64,000 nt of DNA from Psococerastis gibbosa (GCA_963971405.1 OZ020487.1:36739039-36803038); one strand, 5' to 3'. Counted from the stretch's first letter, positions 35,801 to 45,548 are shown. Translations and numbers: made by a program. The notes: generated by a model not told the origin, from the sequence alone.

Positions 35801-38800
35801 GATTTTCCCCTATAGTCTTCATATGGTTTAAGCTGTCTTTAAATCTGTAACCAAAAACAGGAGTGATATTGTTTTTCCAATGGTATACCTACCTCATGGT
35901 ATCCAAAATCTTCTGCTTTCTTTGGTCAGAAGACACGGCGCATGCCCTCACCATCGTAGCAGTTTGCCTGTCGTCGTATTTCCTCCGGAAAGCTTGACCG
36001 GGCGTGATACGACAAAGTTCGGATGGAATTAAAATCTCCCTCTCACGCGATCCAATCCACAAACACGGCCAATGAGGATATTGCAGTTGGCAACGTTTAA
36101 TGTCCCTGAAATACGTTTCAACGGTCCATTCTCTGCCATCGTCATCTTTAAATCTGGACTGTCGGGCGCTTCCCTTCACTCCATTCACACGGTATGTACG
36201 CTTGGTGCTAGCTTGATTTGGCAGTTGGAAATCAACCTAAAAGAAAAGTTGATTAATTAATAACAAACATCTGGAAGATTAAAGCCGGACTCTAACTACT
36301 CGTGGATTGGGCAAATATTTGTCACTTGCCTATATTTGCAGTGCAGTGGGAGTGGTTCACTACTCGTGGATTGGGCAAATATTTGTCACTTGCCTATATT
36401 TGCAGTGCAGTGGGAGTGGTTCACTCGGCTACTACCTGCACAATTATTTGCCACAGGCCAAGTCCCGCCGGTTGCCGGTAAAAATGCCGCGAATTATATG
36501 TATGTAACAAGTTGTGAAGAGGCTGTGGCAGCCTGGCCTAATGGGGAGGCTACCGCTGTCAAGGAAGATACGCGTGCATCCAATTCGACTACTCACGATA
36601 TAATGACCGTGGGTTGCTGGTGGTTCACTACTATATTCCAATCTTACTTCTATGTTACGGTATATGTCGACGCGTTCCCACTACTTGCCTGCTTGGCCAC
36701 AATTTATTTCTGCGGTTTTAGTGTCTTTGGCTTCCAAGTACATAAATTCAGGAGCAGTGGGAGCGCCGTACAGTCGTCCCAGTAGGTAATACTACAACAG
36801 GTCTCTATTCGCATGCTTTTTAGCAACTCGCATAAGTCTAAGCAAGCTACCAACCAAGCCACCATGTTTAGAGTAACTGCCGTAGTCGTAGCACCAACAG
36901 AAAAGGATAAAGTACCCCACAATTACTACCCACGGACGATTTGAATTTGCCATGGAAGCAAATGGGTTGGTGCAAAACCCTAGAGTCTGCTTCAGTAGAT
37001 TTTTTTCGATGGCTTTCCTTATACTAACGTTTAAATAGAAAGCAATGAACCCACAATGAATGTAAAAATTTACTCAAGAGTAAGAGTAAGAGATCTAAAT
37101 GGTACCAAAATGGCAAATCCAAATAGTTTAATACATGAATTAAGAATTATTTATTGTTGGGTTAAAATGGGAAATAAAGACAATAACATTTTCTTTATTT
37201 CTAACCAAGCATTTCAATTATTTATCATTTGTCAGGGCTAGACCGTAAATTTGTTCTCTACTAGAAATATAAAAATATGTTTACCCTCAAACTTTTGACG
37301 ATATTTTGCAGTTCATCAATGGCCATGTCGTTCAACTCTCTGCTCGGGTCGCAACGAAGTTCATCTCTTATTATTTCCACCAGTGTTCTGCAAACAATAA
37401 ATCCAGCGTGTGCTACGTCCACATTCAGATACGGTTTCCAACCAAGAGTAGACGCTTGAAAATATCCAAACCTAAAAAAAACTGGCTTTGTAAATTGGCC
37501 TGGCATCGGAGTTACTTCGATAGCATAAATTTATTTTGATTATACTTATACATCGTGATATTTCTTTTAATTTTAAAAAGGTTAACCGCATACAAACAAA
37601 TTAATGAATGTATCCGATTGACCTCTTCAGTCGCCTCTGTAGGTTAGTACCAGTGTTGAGTTACGACACGTCTCCGATCGCATGGCGTGTAGAGACTCGC
37701 ACAAGTACAAGCACGCTACCACCTAGCCATCGAAGTCGATGTGGGCTTTAATATTTGCCATTATTCGCCGTATTGACAAGTGCTCTCGAAACAGTAGACA
37801 TCTAGACTTAGCCATTGTGTTTCAGATTATACTCCAGTCTTAGGTCTCGAATAAAATCCGATCGTTTAAACAAGCTGATTGTCACATTGACTTAAGAATC
37901 CTCTAGTGGACGAAGCTCCATTTGCCGGTATATAGTCAATGGGTTGAAGAAGGGAACATTCTTCTTCTTCAGGTTTATCTGCGTAGATTTTCTAGCGAAG
38001 ATTGGCAATCATCGTGGCAATTTAAACCATGGAAACTGCTGCTCCGATAAAGTAAGTCCGTGTTCTTGCCTTGTCTTGTTTTTAAGCCAGGATGTTCTTC
38101 TGCCGGGTACCCTCAGTCCTTTTATCATCCCTTGGATTATAACATGCCGGTCCTTCATCATATGACAGAAGTGTGGGAACCTGTCACTACAGGAGAATAG
38201 ACTGTCGACTTTGCCGCCAAGGGAACTGTAAAGTACCCAACAGACTGTGGCGATAACGGAACTCTAGCTCCCTATAGACGACATCCAAGCACCTACCACA
38301 TTTCGACACCACTGCCGAGTTCCACAACCCGACCGCCCGGTTTGAAAAAGCCGCGGCCTGCCATGGTCAGCTCGGAACAAAGACGCGAGCGCATGGCCAC
38401 GTCAAGGATGAGTAGAGCGTTAGAGGGCCGCTCCATGCCAGGTATATTTTGGTATCTCAGCAGCTCCGACATGGCCGCTGTCTTGGCGAACTTGACCGTG
38501 ATGGTGAAAGTCTTCTCCCGCTGACTTTCGTCGTTCATTATAGTAACCTGTAATGAAAGTCATTATTATTTCCAACGGCTTTTTAAGTTATAGGCTACTT
38601 TAGTGGTCCATTGAACCTCGCCCATTCTTTCAAACTCATTGATATTTCAGGACATTATTGGTTTTGCTTCCGTATGAATTATGGCCGTTGGCAAACCGGT
38701 ACACGTCCTCGATGTCAACCCACATATTTTAAAAGCGACAATGGACAAGCTGAGACATTCTTACCATGAACACAATATAACAGGCATAAGCGTGCCTTAG

Positions 38801-41800
38801 CCTTAGTTTGGGTTCGGGTAAAATGAAAGGCATTATTACTACACTGTTACTTCCAGACTGCACAATTCTGTACATCAGTCGATGTTACGCTGTAAAATAG
38901 ATAGATAGATCGAAAATCCATGTATTTACCAAAATAAAAAAGGTCAACAAAACCCATTAGTAAGGCGCGGTTTCCACCGACCTCTAAGTGCAAAATACAC
39001 ATACGGTGACGTGGTAGCAGATATCATTAATAAAGGCGGGGTTTCCACCGACCTCTCATTGCAGAATGCAAATGACATTGACGGAAATTTTGTTTTACTC
39101 TATGCCATAGTTAAAATGAGGTTCTGTAGGGACAGTTTTGGTCACTAGGTTCGCTGACGACAAACCGATATCCATATTATTCAAAATGGCCGCCGTTTGT
39201 ATGTGAAAGCTAAGCTCTTAGCTTAGCATCTAATTAATTCTTTTAATATTTTTTATAATATTTTTACTATGCCTGGACCTTATTTCGCTGCATATAATTT
39301 AATATATATATTCTCCATGATTTATAGAGAAATATCACTTTAAAATAATACATAAATAAAATAATTTTAAAATAGTATTGAGGCTTATGGAAAAATCAAC
39401 GCTATGATATCAGTGCAACTGGTGCTACCATCTACAAAATGACGTCACAAATGAACCTCATAGATCAACGATCATAGAGTAAAATCACAAACTAAAATTA
39501 AAAAATGGCGCCATGGGATATGTTAATTACAAACATTTTAATAGATTTCTATAAAATGAAAAATTCAAATTTCCGTCAATGTCATTTGCATTCTGCAATG
39601 AGAGGTCGTCGGAAACCCCGCCTATGTCTTGAATGTCTGCTACCACGTCACCGTATGTGTATTTTGCACTTAGAGGTCGGTGGAAACCGCGCCTAATGAA
39701 AACCTGTGATACATTCCTCATGGCATTCTAATGTGTCAAGCCAAGTTCCTCCTCTATATTTCGGAACTGCATACAATTTGAGATTTTGAATTAATTCTAC
39801 GAAATAACTTAATTTTATGGCTGCCACACTCATTTCAATGAAGTGAAAACTATAAGCTAACGATGGGTCAAGTTGTATGAACATTCGAAGAAAAACGGAA
39901 AACCTACAAAACCTTAATAGGAAGGAGGAGACCACGCCTTGTATTGGAGAGAACAGGATTTGAGAACACAATCTTACTTACTTCCTTACAGGGGCGTAAT
40001 ATGAATAGTAACAAAGTTTGGGGATTCCTTGAGCCTGTGCTTACTCAGGAGTAGCCTAAAAAGCTAATTTTCTATGTAAGAGTGCTCACCTCGCCCGTTC
40101 TCTCCTCGTGATTAGGAAAGAGTGGTCCGTTGCTGAAGAGATTCTTTTGGCCATCGTACGCGGGCCAGCGATTTGGGAATTGCTGACGACAAAAAGTTTC
40201 AACTGCTTTTCGTAAAAGAAACTTAGGCTTATCAGGATTCAATGCCACGTCGTAGTGGTAGGCAATTATCTGCAATATGAAATAACATCGTCATTTGCTT
40301 CCATATCGAACCATTGCAATTAATTAGGGAACCCATTTACATTTCGTGCAATAAGAAGGTTAACATTGGTTTTCATTTAAAAACGCTTCATTAGTTACCA
40401 GTTCGAAACGACGAAGAATGATGCAAATTAGTTATAACTTAGGTGTACCGTTATTCGCGTGTTTTTTTTAAGAAAAAACAGTTGAAATTACTCACAAAAT
40501 TATAATAAAAAATTGTAATTTCGCTGAATGCCATACCATGTCATGATTTTTCAACATGACATTTCCAAATTTGTTAAAGCGCTTGCAATAGTACAAAAAA
40601 AAATTTTTTCCATCAAACACAACACAATATTATTATTGTCAACCTTTTATCAGCTTACGTAGCTAAGATATTTGAACGGTCATTTGTTAAAAGGCCGTAA
40701 GCCCAAAAATTGTATTTTTTCAGGAGAATCAAAAAACTGCGATGACACCACTGTCATTTAATTCTAATTTTTTTAACTCTAGTTCATGTAGTTTGTTCCA
40801 GCAGTCTGATCGAGGCGTTTATAATATATTTATAATATAAATAAATACCCTAGGATTATAACTGTAAACAAACAAATTTTGAATAGCACTTTCCATTATA
40901 AAATTATCTTATTTACCAGTGGATTAAATAAATACCGGTATTATAAACGCCCCGATCAGGCTGCAGGTGAACAAATGGAACTGTAATTGGTGTTCTAGTG
41001 CCCACTGATTCGGATATTTTAGCTTTTGAAGCTCCTGGATTTGCGCCCCTTTAACAAAATTCGAGTTAAAATTAAGGAGAAGAAAATTGTCTGAGCATCG
41101 TACTGCCTTTATTACGTCCTTTAATCAAGCAAATCATCATAAAAAGCCTTGCACTCATCTGGCACATATCTTAGGACTTTTCCTATGTCGCCTTTCTTTG
41201 CATCGTTAAGTGGAATGAAACCATCGTGGACCCGGTCGCTTGGCATTAGAACGTCCATATGGCCATGGTGTCTCATGAAGAAAGCGTGGCTCACCAAAGA
41301 GTTTATGAAAGGCTTGGCATAGATGACACCTGGATGGGCTGAATCAAATTCAAAGTGATATAATTTGCTGATTCCAAAAGGAAACTCGTTCGTTATTTGG
41401 CTTCTTCGCCGTTTGAACTGATACTGTCGTCTTTTTGTAATATTTGGACCGCCAATTCTTGAAATCTAGCACTGATGATGGGTCCACCTCAGTCACCAGT
41501 TCAGTTCATTTTCTTTGATATTCAGAAGGGTTACTCTTTCTTTTTCGGCGAACGTCCTCGTTAAAATGATAATTGTGTTCATCCATCACGCTCAAGAGAT
41601 TATTGACAGATAATGAAATACATTGTAAACACTAAGCAGAAGACAGAAATGATGGCATTCTATGTTCAAAAGGCGTAAGTCCGGACATGCGTCCAAAAAT
41701 TGACAATGAAAACAACCATTTTAGTGCTATTTCGGAGCATCGTACGGGTGTCTTTCTAACATATTTCAATGCATCTTGGGTTGTTAAATAATGATTTGGG

Positions 41801-44800
41801 AAAAACTGAAATTGGTAAAATGGTGGACTTATGCCCTTTTAACAAATGACCGTTCATTTGGTCTAAATTAGGCAAATCCTAGACATCAAAAAAGAAGCTA
41901 AAAATTGATAAAACTGAATAAAAGCTGGTGTATGAATAGTTCCATAATAAATAGTTAATTGTTACAAAATCAAAAATATAAAGAAATTGTAATACAGTAA
42001 CTATTTAAATACGTCAAAGTGATACATAATGTCATAGAATAAATATTTAGTCATAAAGTAAATGCCTGGGCGCGCTTTTGATATCAGTTTTGTCCGAAAG
42101 CGGTAGCCGTAGCGCGCCTGGTATTCATTCAGTGTCTTTAGTATACAGTTTAATGCAGGCAAGAAATACCGTTATAATGCTACCTACTTCGTTCGCCAAC
42201 CCAACGGCCATATTAAGTTGAATCCACCAGAAGAGAGCCTGTTCCAAACTGCGGCCAACTTGGTAGTGTGCACAGCGTTGGCAGGGGAACATGGTGGGAC
42301 ATGATAACACGCTGAGACCCGTCATACCAGTCAGTCGAAGTGCGTGTCGAGTCCGGGACACCTCCGAATTAGGCGTGTGACTTTACTATATTCCCCAGGT
42401 GGTTCAGAAGCCGAAATAAACAGGAGGTCCACCCTGTCAGTCAACTCCCGTCATCCCCGAAGTGAAGGAGTATGCACTTAGGGTCTATCAAGTTAAAAAA
42501 CTCTCTCCCCCCCCAGGCTGACAGGGCTGCTTTAAAAGTAAAAATGCTTAAAGCATGCATTGGACAACAAAAAAAAATTTGTTCGCATGAAAATTGCACC
42601 AGAAATTTGTCTATAATATATGTATATCTGTATTCCTTTTATAGCTTTGGAAAATTTACAGCTATACTTTATTGCTATTAAAATGCTTAAAACCCTACTA
42701 TTTTGCTCTTATATTTTCAATTTTTCCTTATCCTGCCTGATGACGTCATAAGGTCTACTTAGTTTTGCCCCCGCCATCATTCTAAAACTTTACGCCTCTG
42801 ATTTTAAGTATTTACTGTAATTACTTGTGACTTAATAGATAATACAAATAAATTTAAATACTACAAAATTTTCAAATCAATCGACAAAAACAAAGGTGGC
42901 GGCGGTCAAACTTGAGCTATCGATCGCAGCGCTAGCTAAATAACACAAAACACAGTTAACCAAGTTGGAAGTGCGTTTAGGATAACACGCTGGTTAGCCT
43001 GGTTATCGGGTTTCACGTGTGTTAACTTGATGTAACACACTCAACTATGTATAACTCGGTAACCCCAACACTGTGAAGACCCCTAATATACGTATACGTA
43101 CAGGGTCTGTCCGGAAAGTAATGTCAGGGATTTTTTTTTACGGAGACAGTACGCGCTTTACTGGCTCAGATTTTGGTGGGGCGATCTGGCAACAAGCTCC
43201 AACAAGCGTCAGCTAGCTACCGATCGTTGTAGTAGTCACATCAATTGATCCATGTGAGTCGGTATAGTAACCCGGTGCTGGAAGAAATAAAGCGTTCGCT
43301 TGAGCAACGGATGGCGATCTAGTTTTGTGTAAGTTAGAAGAGTGCTGCGGAAACCATTATAATGTTGAAGAAGGCTTTCGGTGAAGATTGCCTCTCGGGT
43401 GGGCAAATTTTCCGGTGGCCCAAGGCCTTCGCAGAAGGTCGGGAAGACTCCCCGCTGAACGAACATCAACCTCCACTACCAACAACAATATGCAACTTGT
43501 GCGTCACTTGTTGAACACTGATCGACGTGTAAGTGTCCGTTTGATTTCCGATAAATTAAATATTACTAAAACCTTCAAAAGACAACAGTAGTGGAGGTTA
43601 ATGGCGGTCCAGCGCGGGGCTCGTCGTTGGCGTCTTCCCGACCTTCTGTCGAGCCCTTGTGCCACCGGAAAATCTGCCTTCCCGAAAGGCAATCGTCGTC
43701 GAAAGCCTTCTTCAACATTCTAATGGTTTCCGCAGCACCAGTTTTACACAAAACTTTATCGCCATCCGTTGCTCAAGCGAACGCTTTATTTCTTCTTGCA
43801 CCGGGTTACTATACCGACTCACATGGAACAATCGATGTGACCACTACAACGATCGGTAGCTAGCTGACGCTTGTTGGAGCTTGATGCCAGATCTCCCCAC
43901 CTGAGCCAGTAAAGCGCGCGCTTGCGCGTAGTCTCCGTAAAAAAAAATCGCTGACATTACTTTCCGGACAGACCCTGTATAATATCTATAACTTTCAGAT
44001 ATCCCCAGTAACCTACACACGTGCTATGAGGTAGCACTATATGATGCACCCCGAACCCGCCCTTAATAGACAACCAACAGAAATACTTGCATTATAATTC
44101 TTCAATGTCATCTCCAAATGGTTTGTCTCGACTTGAAGTTTTCTTCCAGGCCTTTTCGACTGATCCTTTTGTTTTCTTCCTTGAGGAAATGTCAGCATTT
44201 CCCCTGTAAGGTAAAATGCAATTATAAAATACTAAGCGTTACGTTGCGTCGCTCCGTTCAAACACATCCCACTACAATTCTGTCTTACAATAAGTATGTT
44301 CATAACCTTGCTTGCTGCAGGGCGTATTCTAAAATACGTCAGAAAAAGCACTTCACACAGTTTACCATTGAGGCCTCAATAAATCGCTCACTAAACACTA
44401 TAGCCTAGACCAAAACCTGTATATTTATTTTAAAATTTAAGAAATAAAATGACGAAAACCATTTAATACCTACAAAAAATTAAAAAATAGTCCTTTTGAG
44501 TAAGAAAGGAGCCATAAATAACCAACAACCAACACGGATTGATCTCGATGTAAGTTGAGGGACAGGCTGGGAGTTTAAAGTATAGTATGTCGACTTAGGC
44601 ATTTTTTATATTGAAAAATATCGGCGATTGGGTACATAAAGTCAATAATAACGGTATAGCAATTTTAGAATTCACCCTTAAAATTGAAAAGAACGATACC
44701 CGTCAATGAAATTGTAAATTTACCCAAACTAATAACAGCGGTTCATTAATTTTTGTATTATTTGTCAACAGCACAGATTAATTGATGCATACGCTTAAAA

Positions 44801-45417
44801 TTTGTATGACTCACATTTATCTGCGGTTTGCAACACCTACATGACAAGAACAAAATGAATTTTGTCTTTTGGCAATTTTGACACCCATATTAAAATATGA
44901 TTACTAAGACTTTCACGGTCGGAGTTACAAGATGAAGCAGTCGTATCTTATTACTGTATACGCTGTATGTGTTATCTTCTTTCCGTACTTCCGAAAGTAC
45001 ACTTTCCGATCGACCACAGCCTATCAGCCAGGAATCTACTGTTTCCTCACGTATTAAAATAGTTGAAATAACTACCGGGTAAGTTATTTTTTATACGCTG
45101 AGGTAGCGCTGCTGTTTCGAGCTCCCTATACGTTTCTCGTGGCTAGCAAGAAACTATGAGAAACTCCAAAAGCAGGACCATCGGCTCCCATAGAAGCATT
45201 GTATTCTTCATCGAATAAAATATGTACTTCCACTCACAATTAAATAAATAGGTAAAGCAAGAAACCCCGTAACAGAAAATTTGCATTATTTTTTAATTTG
45301 ACAGAATTTGAAAAATTACTCAATTCAAGACTGAAACTCGAAATCACTCAAATTGAATAAATGAATTTAATTTAAAAAAATCTTACCAGGGAATGCTTCT
45401 TCTGCAGGCCTTGGACC
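29595..45417 (-). CDS. AGO2: Argonaute-2-like protein (siRNA class), 11 visible coding exons, 5' end missing
   Basis: Small-RNA-guided endonuclease of RNA interference. Joining exons 45387-45417, 44091-44203, 40090-40269, 38297-38547, 37285-37471, 35893-36236, 34314-34631, 32972-33185, 31950-32327, 30932-31234 and 29595-29879 (read right to left) gives 2604 bp, one open frame of 867 residues ending in TAA, with every intron phase matching. Domains in order: N (about 25-190), linker 1, PAZ (about 255-345), linker 2, MID (about 475-555), PIWI (about 560-867). The slicer tetrad is complete: D577 (GADVTHP), E618 (KGER), D686 (FRDGVSEG), H823 (YYAHL). MID 5'-phosphate residues Y509, K513, Q525, K546 and K550 are present. 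The C-terminus (CNRSVSYPAPTYYAHL, ending PMLFV) and SIQGTARPTKY match arthropod AGO2 rather than AGO1 or Piwi, from family knowledge. The N-terminus, often Gln-rich in AGO2, is not visible. An insertion of about 33 residues separates E618 from D686. Confidence 0.93.
30079..30240 (+). repeat. tRNA-derived SINE (family A), nearly full length
   Basis: Pol III promoter boxes: A box TAGCGTAGTGG (30082-30092, perfect consensus TRGYNNARNGG) and B box GGTTCGAGTCC (30119-30129). TGTAGC…GCTACA could pair as an acceptor stem. Body ends CTAGTTGAGTGTAAGAGAGG, GGCTTTACAGCCCT and an (ATTT)n tail. Lies in the last AGO2 intron, antisense to the gene. Confidence 0.82.
30932..31234 (-). CDS. AGO2: AGO2 exon: PIWI middle
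   Basis: HNIIMFRDGVSEGEIQRVM (catalytic D686), TFVVVQKRHHTRLFP, NVPAGTVVDTEIVHPFE and YFLVSHASIQ, all in canonical PIWI order. 101 codons, phase 0 at both ends. Donor GTAATT. Confidence 0.95.
31950..32327 (-). CDS. AGO2: AGO2 exon: PIWI N-half with a basic insertion
   Basis: VNAKLGGINHVLA, then VMIVGADVTHPAPGMGDSVP (catalytic D577) and KGERIVDMKEIMREQLLFFYE (glutamate finger E618). The last 36 residues, from about 637, have no counterpart in typical Argonautes and end in a strongly basic run (SKRQRRSK). Donor AAG|GTAAGG, phase 0. Confidence 0.92.
32527..32645 (-). repeat. SINE family B copy
   Basis: Body and tail of the family (GGTTAATCGCATACAAGCAA … TTACGACACGTCTCCGATCG on the plus strand). 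In the AGO2 intron between exons 32972-33185 and 31950-32327. Confidence 0.68.
32972..33185 (-). CDS. AGO2: AGO2 exon: MID domain
   Basis: Hydrophobic strand NVVIVFVIVQD, then DNYARVKSIAETKVGVLTQC. This is the MID pocket that binds the 5' phosphate of the guide; Y509, K513 and Q525 are present and K546 is the last residue. Donor GTATGT. Confidence 0.93.
34314..34631 (-). CDS. AGO2: AGO2 exon: linker 2
   Basis: Reads NPYMEEFGISVAGQFQ (family: DPYxxEFGIxV), then VLDPPALEYS...GEWN...FIQPAASLNNWAIMNL (family: RVLxPPxLxY...GxWxxxxxxFxxxxxxxxWAxxxx). Donor GTAAGT; the Val codon is split. Confidence 0.92.
34715..34870 (-). repeat. tRNA-derived SINE (family A), second copy
   Basis: Complement reads GAGTCCCACACTTGCTATA…CCCTAGTTGAGTGTAAGAAA…GGCTTTATAGCCCTA and an (ATTT)n tail; head degraded. 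In an AGO2 intron, sense to the gene. Confidence 0.72.
35238..35540. mobile_element. Foldback element in an AGO2 intron
   Basis: 303-bp inverted repeat: CTGGCCATTCACGAGGGCTC…GAGCCCTCGTTAATGGCCAG, arms about 135 bp with a short loop near 35380-35395. No coding potential. Lies in the intron between exons 35893-36236 and 34314-34631. Confidence 0.8.
35893..36236 (-). CDS. AGO2: AGO2 exon: PAZ domain
   Basis: Encodes the PAZ core: TVETYFRD...LQYPHWPCLWIGSRER, then IPSELCRITPGQAF (family consensus YFxxxYxxxLxYPxLPCLxVG...xPxExCxIxxGQ). PAZ holds the 3' end of the guide RNA. Acceptor TTTTAG, donor GTAGGT, ends in phase 2. Confidence 0.93.
36297..36424. repeat. Perfect 64-bp tandem duplication in an AGO2 intron
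   Basis: TACTCGTGGATTGGGCAAAT… repeats exactly at 36297-36360 and 36361-36424. It lies about 60 bp upstream (in gene direction) of the PAZ exon's acceptor. Confidence 0.85.
36534..36600 (+). repeat. tRNA-like SINE head, degraded
   Basis: TGGCCTAATGG at 36534-36544 is a perfect A-box consensus; a B-box-like CCAATTCGACTAC follows about 36 bp later with mismatches. In an AGO2 intron. Confidence 0.35.
37285..37471 (-). CDS. AGO2: AGO2 exon: linker 1 to PAZ start
   Basis: Completes the split Trp, then FGYFQASTLGWKPYLNVDVAHAGF, the conserved Wxx-LNxDV segment before PAZ. Ends phase 0 at a GTAAAC donor. Confidence 0.92.
37579..37735 (-). repeat. tRNA-derived SINE (family B), longest copy
   Basis: Minus strand: TGGCTAGGTGGTAGCGTGC (A-box-like) …TGTGCGAGTCTCTACA (B-box-like), then GGAGACGTGTCGTAACTCAA and a tail GAAGAGGTCAATCGGATACA. 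Other copies at 3230-3288, 15733-15850, 32527-32645 and 46385-46475. Confidence 0.72.
38297..38547 (-). CDS. AGO2: AGO2 exon: N domain to linker 1
   Basis: 83 codons plus 2 bases. Includes KTFTITVKFAKTAAMSELL and a GRGFFKPGG...LGSGVEMW stretch equivalent to the Argonaute GRSFF...LGGGxExWxGFxxS region. The W codon is split by the intron. Donor GTAGGT. Confidence 0.93.
38964..39693. mobile_element. Composite MITE in an AGO2 intron, carrying an insertion
   Basis: TIR GGCGCGGTTTCCACCGACC, flanked by TAA (38961-38963, 39694-39696). Arms have the core GACGTGGTAGCAGA and an inner TIR module. The centre is split by a 344-bp insertion at 39117-39460. Located in the AGO2 intron between exons 40090-40269 and 38297-38547. 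Confidence 0.82.
39117..39460. mobile_element. Small TIR element inserted in the composite MITE
   Basis: Begins TGAGGTTC and ends GAACCTCA. It interrupts the MITE centre, which in other copies reads TTAAAATTGATCAATGATC without a break. No coding sequence; no clear target duplication. Confidence 0.6.
40090..40269 (-). CDS. AGO2: AGO2 exon: N domain core
   Basis: 60 codons in phase 0 at both ends. Starts with the hallmark IIAYHYDVALNPDKP (compare YHYDVxIxPDKP of Argonautes). CAG acceptor and GTGAGC donor. Confidence 0.93.
40801..40964. mobile_element. Small MITE in an AGO2 intron
   Basis: 164 bp, GCAGTCTGATCGAGGCGTTT…AAACGCCCCGATCAGGCTGC. The inner AATAGCACTTTCCATT block is shared with 26746-26890. 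Confidence 0.7.
41121..41470 (-). pseudogene. Unrecognised transposase-like remnant
   Basis: Open for about 115 codons without a usable start. Includes NEFPFGISKLYHFEFDSAHP, GVIYAKPFINSLVSHAFFMR and ends KAFYDDLLD then a stop. A second frame (LVTEVDPSSVLDFKNW…) overlaps upstream and suggests a frameshift. Lies between the TIRs of 40671-41858, hence likely that element's protein. No family assigned. Confidence 0.45.
42205..42475. repeat. Diverged relative of the 17-kb repeat, in an AGO2 intron
   Basis: Shares AAGTTGAATCCA, CAACTTGGTAGTGTGCACAG, GGGAAACATGG-like and CAGGAGGTCCAC blocks with 16964-17275, with an extra insert in the middle. Confidence 0.6.
42500..42800 (+). mobile_element. GGCGTAAAG-family MITE in an AGO2 intron
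   Basis: Right end AAAACTTTACGCCTCTG at 42784-42800; shares TTTGCTCTTATATTTTCAAT and TGACGTCATAAGGTCTACTT with the other copies. Left end is within the poly-C run near 42508. Confidence 0.6.
43101..43977. mobile_element. Palindromic mariner-derived element in an AGO2 intron
   Basis: 877 bp, TA at both ends, termini CAGGGTCTGTCCGG…CCGGACAGACCCTG. The two halves (about 43101-43570 and 43573-43977) are long inverted repeats of each other. Each encodes a decayed piece of a mariner transposase N-terminus (pattern MLKKAFGEDCLSxGQIFRWxKAF), facing each other. No catalytic domain is present, so it is non-autonomous. It lies in the intron between AGO2 exons 44091-44203 and 40090-40269 and would fold as a hairpin of about 400 bp when transcribed. 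Confidence 0.88.
44091..44203 (-). CDS. AGO2: AGO2 exon: start of N domain
   Basis: Contains the basic stretch followed by KRPGRKLQVETNHLEMTL, equivalent to the RPxxGxxGxxxxLxxNxF opening of Argonaute N domains. The acceptor is TTACAG. The in-phase donor is GCAAGT, not GT (GC-AG intron). The next exon begins with I-I-A-Y-H-Y-D-V, the standard continuation. Confidence 0.85.
45387..45417 (-). CDS. AGO2: AGO2 first visible exon (31 bp microexon)
   Basis: A CAG acceptor precedes GGTCCAAGG and a GTAAGA donor follows. The 31 bp read GPRPAEEAFP plus one base, which joins in phase to the next exon. It begins in phase 0, so at least one more coding exon lies upstream, in or beyond the 45549-45748 gap. 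Proline-rich linkers like this precede the N domain in AGO2 proteins. Confidence 0.75.
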
Positions 45418-45548
45418 CTGAAAAACAATAGAATCATATTACATCATTTCGCGATTTTGATTATAATTTTAAGTTCTAAAAATATAGCAGAGGGTTGCTA
45501 TTTCCAAACTAGCACCATAAAGTAAAGCCTAATATTCCTAATATTACC

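Larger units (their letters stand above)
40671..41858 (-). mobile_element. TIR element (about 1.2 kb) in an AGO2 intron, unclassified
   Basis: Ends TTTGAACGGTCATTTGTTAA…TTAACAAATGACCGTTCA, with a second inner match (AAAAGGCCGTAAGCCC / GGGACTTATGCCCTTT-like). It contains a MITE (40801-40964) and, on the minus strand, a remnant reading frame (41121-41470). Looks like a decayed DNA transposon of a family I cannot name. Confidence 0.65.

Noticed and set aside
36336-36785. 149-codon plus-strand ORF
   Set aside because: It starts in the 64-bp tandem duplication and runs antisense through an AGO2 intron; composition looks random.
43591-43863. ORFs in the right arm of the palindromic mariner
   Set aside because: They read the antisense of the transposase N-terminus.
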